From positions 3,169,501 through 3,233,500 of the forward strand of contig OX365956.1 of assembly GCA_947247005.1 (NCBI GenBank): a stretch of 64,000 bases of DNA, given 5' to 3'. How positions within the stretch are numbered: position 1 is the first letter of the stretch; each line of letters starts with the position of its first letter. This stretch comes from Spisula solida (Eukaryota; Mollusca; Bivalvia; Venerida; Mactridae). Made by a program: the position numbers and the translations under genes. The notes under the pieces are model-generated. The model had not been told where the DNA came from and did no database searches. It worked only from the letters and a program-made list of their open reading frames with translations. This document shows positions 57,001-64,000 of the stretch, in pieces.

Positions 57001-57998
57001 ACCCTTTCGTACCTGATATACAAAAATGCACAATTAAGCACCAAGCCTCAATATAGACTAGCAAGTGGTATGCACACACAAATATGTTCAGAAAAAATTC
57101 ATTAAAATATTTCCGAGTTGTACTTAACACAGAAGTAACAACAAATGCGTGGGGGGAGGGGTATCAAACAAGGACAGTAAATCTGCGTCAAACCATAGGC
57201 ACATGGTTTAAAATTATCTTATTGTACCCTATACAACCTTTCGTAACGTCATATCCATTACGGCTAAACATAGCCGCTGCACAACCTTCTCTACACATGG
57301 GTACACTCAGAAAATTTGAAACCATGTGCCTATGCTCTAGACTGGTCAAGCATTACCAAAATCTCTGGTAAAGTTCCTGTAAACTTTCATGCCATCTACA
57401 AAGGTCTATAATACTTAACACACCCAAAATAGTTGGGAAAAACTTGCCCCCAAATCTGCCCATACCCTAAACTACAAACATGACAAACTTGGCCCTGTTC
57501 TTAAACCGCCAGCATGACAAATTTGCCAATCTAATAACTCTATGGAAAATCCTGGTTTATGACATGGTTAAAGCACTATCATTGGTTTATATAAACATTA
57601 GACAGTCAAATTGTATGACTAAATGCAAGTGTATTATGATTACATGTAATCATATATAGCCCCACTTGATAAGTTCCGAAATTAAATTAAAACAATTGTA
57701 AACAGTTGTAAAAGCAAAAAATTAAAAGTATCCACATTATAGATCAGGAATTCATATAAAGAGACAGCATGACTTGAAAATGGGTACTAAACATATATGT
57801 ACATACATGGTGCTACTGTAGCAGATAAACTTACATATATTAACATAAAATGCAAACAATGAACATCAGATCTGAAAATGAAACTTGAATAAAAAATACC
57901 TCATTTTGTTATAGAAAAGCAACCTTCTAAATATGCACGTAAAATTATTTTTTTCATGGGCCATTCATTTTTCATTTACATGAACTACATTTAAATAA
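54038..57998. repeat. Segmental duplication, copy A (about 3.96 kb)
   Basis: The block starting GTGTCTCACACATTATAACA and ending GAACTACATTTAAAT recurs at 58945-62893 in direct orientation, with only scattered substitutions and short indels. No reading frame is kept between the copies beyond 100 codons, and substitutions are not codon-structured by eye. It may be a 3' UTR or intergenic sequence. It contains a 16-bp inverted repeat, CATAGGCACATGGTTT, at 57194 and 57319. Confidence 0.9.
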
Positions 57999-58863
57999 AT
58001 GAGTATTTTGTGCATTGATAATATAGACACAAGGAGTAGAGCTGTCATTGATAGAATCGATATTGATTTATCGACAATATTTCTTAATGAAGGATAATAA
58101 CCTTAGAACGAACAGGACATGGTACGAATAGTGAATTCGAAGTAAAATAAACCTAGCTTTAATTGGCCCCGGTAAAAATGGGGAATACTGAGAAAAAATG
58201 AGATATTGTTGATTATTCAAGATCGAAAAACTCCGCTATGAACGGACTTGGAGCCAAAAATCAAATTCAACGCCATATTTTAATAAGAAAAATACGAAAC
58301 TATGGCCAGAAGCATCACCAAACAGAAACTGCAGCGGGACACGAAAGCACAAGAAAGGACAAATGGAAACAAAAAGGCACACGGTCAAATTGCATACGCA
58401 GTAATCTCCCGTTCGAAGCCTACTGAGCATTTTCTTTATACATCTTAGTACTTGAAATCATGCCACAGTCCACAATGTTGTCTATATTTTGATAAACACT
58501 ATTATTGTTTTATTGTTGTTATTAAATCAGTAAAGTTCAAAGCCCTGTACAAGACATTGAACCACAGTTCTCTATATATACGGACATAGGCTTGCTTAAA
58601 ATGTCCTTCTATTTGGGATATGGATGGTTTGTTCTATGTCGGACTCTTGGTGGGTGGCTAGGTGCTGTTGCCGGTTCTGTGCTGCTTGGGAATGTATGCG
58701 CGCTGCATTATTAAATGATCACTACGGCAGGTGTTAAGAAGCCCATTTTGTGTGGCTTGTCTGATTTTTACTATCTTTTGGGATTTTCTGTCTGCAACAG
58801 TATTTTGTTATATTACACACTGTGACCTTATATCACACGGGTGCCAACACAACTGCTGATGAC
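57999..58863. other. Unique spacer between the duplicated blocks
   Basis: AT-rich. 58580-58745 matches repeats in INTS4 intron 14. A short frame at 58238-58426 is basic but unrecognised. No gene supported. Confidence 0.5.
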
Positions 58864-58944
58864 CGATCGATGTCCGCCTGACCTCCGACCTAATGCGCTT
58901 GAAATGTGCCGGTCATTCATCGGACAACGTTCAGATTGTATTAA
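58864..58944 (+). pseudogene. Duplicated fragment of the INTS4 3' UTR
   Basis: TGACCTCCGACCTAAT, GAAATGTGCCGG and GTTCAGATTGTA match 53511-53583. The next 460 bp of the original UTR are absent, and the sequence then continues as copy B. Confidence 0.75.
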
Positions 58945-61900
58945 TGTCTCACGCATTATATATACATAACACAATAAAGATGAACAAGAACAAATACTAG
59001 GTAAGATTATCTGTTGATTTATAGTAAATACAAACATTATGATCTCATGAAAAATAATCCACATCCTCTACAGACATGATTACTGTGGTTTCAGTATACA
59101 GGGGTTGACTTAACATTCTAACAATGACTCTGTGTACTGGGTGCTTAAAACCTTTACTCCATAACCTCACCTCCCACAACCCAATCAGTATGACGTGTAC
59201 ACCAGTGGTTGATCACCAACTACATTCAACCATCAACTACTTTCCAATAACCAGTATGGTGATATAGTGTATACTGTTGTTGCACCTAGTATCTGATCAG
59301 AATGGGTTAGGTATCTATGGAGTAAAGGGTTCAACCACTGACAGCCGTTTCCATCATAGTGTCATATAAATTTCACTCAGAAACATAATTTATCAGAGTG
59401 TTCCGAGTATAAATCAAATTGCTTCAATTACAAAGGACAAGCTATCATTATATGTACAATGGGAGATATATTGTTATATCCTGTAAACAGCTTTTAAAAA
59501 GAAAGTGTGCAATAGTTTTCTGATAACCAAACACTGCATACATAAATAATGTTACTTATAATAGTCAAGTAAAAACTAAGTGACCAAGTACAGTTGTATA
59601 GAAGGCTGTCGAAGACAGACCATTGGTATCCTCGTTATGGCAATAAAATAACATATACATGTAATGAGATTCTACATACATAAAACTATTAAAGCAAATA
59701 AAATGTAAACATTACAAATACAAACAATCAGTTACATATCAAGCATTGTGATATCTTTGCATTGTAACCATACACCACTTTGACTAGTAGTTGTAAAACT
59801 GTTGAATGTATGGCAAGAGTATCCGTGTATTGATCATACAAAATGTCGTACGTCCACATAGGTTGAACGATACAACTGGTAGATGCATTTCAATTTTACG
59901 CCTAAACAAATCTTGCAGTCATTTCAAATTTCAAACAACGCGAGAATATAATGACATAATAGCTGACTACGATGCAAACATAAAGCATATAAAAGTGTTG
60001 ATGCCCCAGCATCATCATGTAAAAACAAAGACAAAAACATGGATTTACTTTGAAATAAAAACATAATGTATCGTGTAAGTGATACATTGAATGAGTGTCA
60101 GGGTCAGAAAAATGTCAGTGATATAGTCTGATGGTGTAAGTTTTCCCTTTCCATAAAAGTGAATGCTGTCATTCAGCTTTCTGTATGTATGTATAAACCT
60201 GCCAGGATGTACATTGTATTACACATATATACACAACGTTTACAATAAACAGAAATCATCCAGTAGGGACACTACGATATTGCTTAATTTGCTCGCGGAA
60301 ATTGATATATTCTGCGTACAAAACTTGAAATATCATCAAGATCAGGTTAGTATCGTCGGATAGTTCACGTGTCAAATTATGTATGGTAGACAGGTGTATC
60401 AGTATAAATCATCAGTACTCAATGATTGCTCACCTCTATATAGCAGTATGAAATCAATTGTCTGTTTATGTAAAATTCATTCAAAAACAATGATATGGTT
60501 GGATGCCATTTGCAGAAATACACATCTTACTAATATAGCAATATAATACAGACTTGATAGAAAATAAAATTGGATAGTTGTAGACAGAGTATCACGATTT
60601 CTATTAAGAGACCACCAGTCAACACAGAGAGACCACCAGTCAACACAGAGATCAAATTCTGTTGTTTCCATGTAAGGTCTTTACAGACATGTTTCTTGTT
60701 TGACTGTATAACATTGCTAGCAAATGATAAACATGTCAGTAAACAAACGGCACTAAAAGTGTACTAAACGTTGCAACAATATTGGTGTAGAAATGTTCAG
60801 CAAAAGACGAACAAAGTTTTACTATTATGCTTACAGAACATAATTACAATACTAAGTGGCGAGAGAGTGTTTGGAAGTACAATAAACGAGTTTCTAGACT
60901 AGAATATTTACCAATATAACCATCACTATAGTAGTACCAATATAGAAACTTCTCTCTCTACTACATGTGTATGTAAATAACAAAGTTTCTACAATAATCG
61001 TTCACAACCATATAAGAAAGTCAAGGCATATTAAAAGCAGACTTGGCCAGCCAAATAGTCATAAAAATAAACTTAAAACATTGAATGAATATCATGTAAT
61101 GACTAATTGTGCATTTTGTATTGCATCAATCCAGATGTTATACAGACAAAATTGTATTTGTTTCGATTCATTACAAAAGATGTTCTAGACAATTTGAATT
61201 TCGAATATGTTACGTCTACATGAGTGTTTCAATCTTAATGTCTTAGTGAAAAAATACCCTGGTAAGCATTCATGTTGCCCAACGCACACAATGAAAGTAT
61301 CAAGAATCTTTCATAACCACAATGGTACAAAAACGCATGCCCTGAGAAACAGGTTACCTACTTTTATCTACAATCTGCTGAGTTGGCATAAAACTATCCT
61401 GCAAAGTCAGCAAAAAAAACCTTATTGCACAAATTAATACAATGAAATTATGAATACTTTGGGGTTACAACCACTTTGGACTGTGCACAAACTTCCATCA
61501 TACAATAAATACTGCAAACTTAGCAATAAGCTAAAGTTTTAAAGTTAAACTTAAAAACAATCAAATAAATGAAGGATTTTCAAGAACACTCATAGGCAAT
61601 TACTGATAATAGATCAATGCTGATGTCATGTACATAACAGAATAATAGACGACACATGGTTAAAAACACAGAAAAAAGTACAAAATGACTAATTTTAAGG
61701 GCCAAAAATAAAAACAAATTGCAAGAAAAAATAAAGTATGTTTTCACTACATACACTTAATAAATGCATATGCCCTGTCAGATAAAACATTATAACTAAT
61801 AATGTCAGTGACATAGCAAAATAAAGTAGAATGGACAAATTGAATAGAATAATACAAATGTTTTCTGATAACATAATATCATTACATGACATTTATGACC

Positions 61901-62893
61901 CTTTCGTACCTGATATACAAAAATGCACAATTAAGCACCAAGCCTCAATATAGACTAGCAAGTGGTATGCACACACAAATATGTTCAGAAAAAATTCATT
62001 AAAATATTTCCGAGTTGTACTTTACACAGAAGTAACAACAAATGCGTGGGGGGAGGGGTATCAAACAAGGACAGAAAATCTGCTTCAGACCATAGGCACA
62101 TGGTTTCAAATTATCTTATTGTAACCTATACAACCTTTCGTAACGTCATATCCATTGCGGCTAAACATAGCTGCTGCACAATCTTCTCTACACATGGATA
62201 CATTCAGAAAGTTTGAAACCATGTGCCTATGCTTTAGACTGGTCAAGCATTACCAAAATTTCTGGTAAAGTTCATGTAAACTTTCATGCCATCTACAAAG
62301 GTCTATAATACTTAACACACCCAAAACAGTTGGGAAAAACTTGCCCCCAAATCTACCCATACCCATAACTACAAACATGACAAACTTTGCCCTGTTCTAA
62401 AACGCCAGCATGACAAATTTGCCAATCTAATAACTCTATTGAAAATCCTGGTTTATGACATGGTTAAAGCACTATCATTGGTTCATATAAACATTAGACA
62501 GTCAAATTGTATGACTAAATGCAAGTGTATTATGATTACATGTAATCATATATAGCCCCACTTGATAAGTTCCGAAATTAAATTAAAACAATTGTAAACA
62601 GTTGTAAAAGCAAAAAATTAAAAGTATCCACATTATAGATCAGGAATTCATATAAAGAGACAGCATGACTTGAAAATGGGTACTAAACATATATGTACAT
62701 ACATGGTGCTACTGTAGCAGATAAACTTACATATATTAACATAAAATGCAAACAATGAACATCAGATCTGAAAATGAAACTTGAATAAAAAATACCTCAT
62801 TTTGTTATAGAAAAGCAACCTTCTAAATATGCACGTAAAATTATTTTTTTCATGGGCCATTCATTTTTCATTAACATGAACTACATTTAAATA
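58945..62893. repeat. Segmental duplication, copy B (about 3.95 kb)
   Basis: Direct copy of 54038-57998. Differences include loss of a few bases near 60171 and 60228 and single substitutions. The inverted repeat CATAGGCACATGGTTTCAAA is perfect over 20 bp here (62094 and 62213), longer than in copy A. The right border coincides with the start of a GC-rich repeat. Confidence 0.9.
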
Positions 62894-63060
62894 ATGCACC
62901 TATCAATATTTTGCCCGCCCGGGGGGCGGCGGGCTGACCCAGGGGAAATTGACATTTCAAATTTTTCGATGTCTAAATCCCAACCCTACAGACAACCATT
63001 TTTGTCTAAATCCCCACCCTAGAGCCTGTAGGTGCATCAAATGTCCCGGGGTTAACTTAG
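62894..63060. mobile_element. GC-rich short repeat with ATGCACCTA ends
   Basis: ATGCACCTATCAATATTTTG at the left and TAGGTGCAT at 63030 are inverted; GCCCGCCCGGGGGGCGGCGG near 62922 is strongly self-complementary. It sits exactly at the copy B border. Confidence 0.55.
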
Positions 63061-63240
63061 TTTCTATAGGTTTGGTATGATCATTCAGACAAACATCATG
63101 CTGTCCAAGTTTAATTATGATTGAACTATTATTTGTGGCCTCTGGAGTGTTTGTAAACACTCTAAATGTTGAAGACATACAACTCACAACGACAGACATT
63201 GACTGATCACAATAGCGTCATGCTCAGGTGAGCTAAAAAG
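63061..63240. repeat. Interspersed repeat fragment
   Basis: ATTCAGACAAACATCATGCT and the end GATCACAATAGCGTCATGCT resemble parts of a repeat I associate with bivalves; a related copy follows at 63405. Confidence 0.45.
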
Positions 63241-63404
63241 TTACAACACTTGATAATATTTCTTATTTTATTTCCAGTAACATTGTCAATTAACATAAAA
63301 AATCACTAAAATGAACATTCTTCCTCCTCCTGCGCCCAAACCTAGATACTTCCACATCAATACCTGAAATAGAGGGCAATTTATTATTCTTTAGGTCTCG
63401 AACT

Positions 63405-63786
63405 TGACTAAGTATCATTTAAATTGGATAAAAATGTCGCCTCTAATATGTACACAAGCTTTTTCTAAGATTTGACCCAGTAACTTAGTTTTTGACTCCA
63501 CATGACCCAATTTCGAACATGACATATATTTCATAGAGACAAACATTCGGACTAAGTTTCATAAAGAATGGGCCAAACATGTGGCCACTAATTTGTTCCA
63601 CATTATATTTAAGATTTGACCTTTCGACCTAATTTCTGACACCACATGACCCAGTTTTGAACTTTGCCGAGATTTCAGATATATATTGTGATCAAGTTTC
63701 ATGAAGATTGGACTTAAAATGTGTGTGTTCACAAGCTAAGATTTGACGATGCACATGCGGACAGACAGCAATCATAGATCACCATG
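63405..63786. repeat. Interspersed repeat with internal tandem structure
   Basis: TTTGACCCAGTAACTTAGTT then CACATGACCCAATTTCGAAC is followed by a second version (TTTGACCTTTCGACC, CACATGACCCAGTTTTGAAC) about 165 bp later. GACAGACAGC and GATCACCATGA close it. Confidence 0.7.
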
Positions 63787-63834
63787 AACAGGAATGACAA
63801 AATTTCCGTAAGTTGGGTAGCATGGTGTACTCAC

Positions 63835-64000
63835 AATCTGGTGCACTCTCCTCTAGAGCCTGGATAGGAGCTGGAGCCTGGATAGGAGCTGGAGCCTGGA
63901 TAGGAGCTGGAGCCTGTATAGGAGCTGGAGCCTGGGAAGGAGCTGGAGCCTGGATAGGAGCTGGAGCCTGGATAGGAGCTGGAGCCTGGATATAAACTTG
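63835..64000 (-). CDS. Possible minus-strand exon made of an 18-bp repeat (partial)
   Basis: On the minus strand the frame from 64000 reads QAPAPI repeats, about eight units of six residues, then QALEESAPD, and meets a strong donor GTGAGT at 63834-63829. All three minus frames stay open across the repeat, so the frame depends on the donor and on sequence beyond the window. It could equally be a non-coding minisatellite. The plus-strand frame (AWIGAG repeats) has no splice support. Confidence 0.4.

Noticed and set aside
58238..58426. Basic 62-codon frame as a retroelement nucleocapsid
   Set aside because: Lys/Arg-rich but without a zinc knuckle or any recognisable block.
54894..60671. Pairs of identical small frames in the duplicated blocks
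   Set aside because: Identity reflects recent duplication of the DNA, not selection. Other frames in the same blocks, such as 57084-57371, are broken in the second copy.
63813..63995. Plus-strand AWIGAG repeat protein
   Set aside because: It is the complement of the 18-bp repeat; the only splice-like signal is on the minus strand.

Overview
The window looks like a piece of a bivalve-type molluscan nuclear genome. It is AT-rich, intron-rich and densely packed with short repeats. Many of the repeats resemble families I associate with bivalves: the CCCGAAATTTCGGGGG repeat, 'Meta'-type tRNA-derived SINEs, CAGGG-ended hAT MITEs, and the 'TTTGACCCAGTAA/CACATGACCCA' interspersed repeat at the right end. 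There are no bacterial operons or RBS patterns. The genus cannot be fixed from this sequence alone.

One complete host gene is present: INTS4, Integrator complex subunit 4, on the + strand from 31148 to 53353. It can be assembled into 19 exons with consistent phases and GT/AG borders, encoding 947 aa ending in a basic tail. INTS4 is a HEAT-repeat scaffold that holds the INTS9/INTS11 RNA endonuclease in the Integrator cleavage module, which acts on snRNA 3' ends and promoter-proximal nascent RNA. Its introns hold at least ten MITE or SINE copies, two 23-bp minisatellites (one of about 2 kb), a 52-bp-arm hairpin, and a decayed triplication of one 3' splice site with its exon start.

Positions 1-31000 are mostly a mobile-element landscape. 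A 2.34-kb IS630/Tc1-mariner element (729-3069) carries a transposase with a visible DDE triad and one frameshift, and tRNA-like sequences flank the transposase inside the element. Two MITEs (4475, 10710) have ends resembling it. Further on come two SINE families, several MITEs, a 435-bp foldback, 44-bp and 36-bp minisatellites (the latter split by a 1.7-kb insert), and a LINE 3' end split by a 1.1-kb insert. A hAT transposase of the TTF-zinc-finger/ZMYM1 type is intact over about 866 codons (26462-29060). An upstream exon (25593-25832) with a Gly-Gly-x-Gln-Cys cysteine-peptidase-like motif is in splice phase with it.

From 54038 to 62893 the sequence is a direct segmental duplication: two copies of about 3.95 kb separated by about 0.95 kb. 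The second copy also carries part of the INTS4 3' UTR. I find no conserved reading frame in it. The window ends in an 18-bp minisatellite that may be a minus-strand coding exon, since it has a strong GTGAGT donor.
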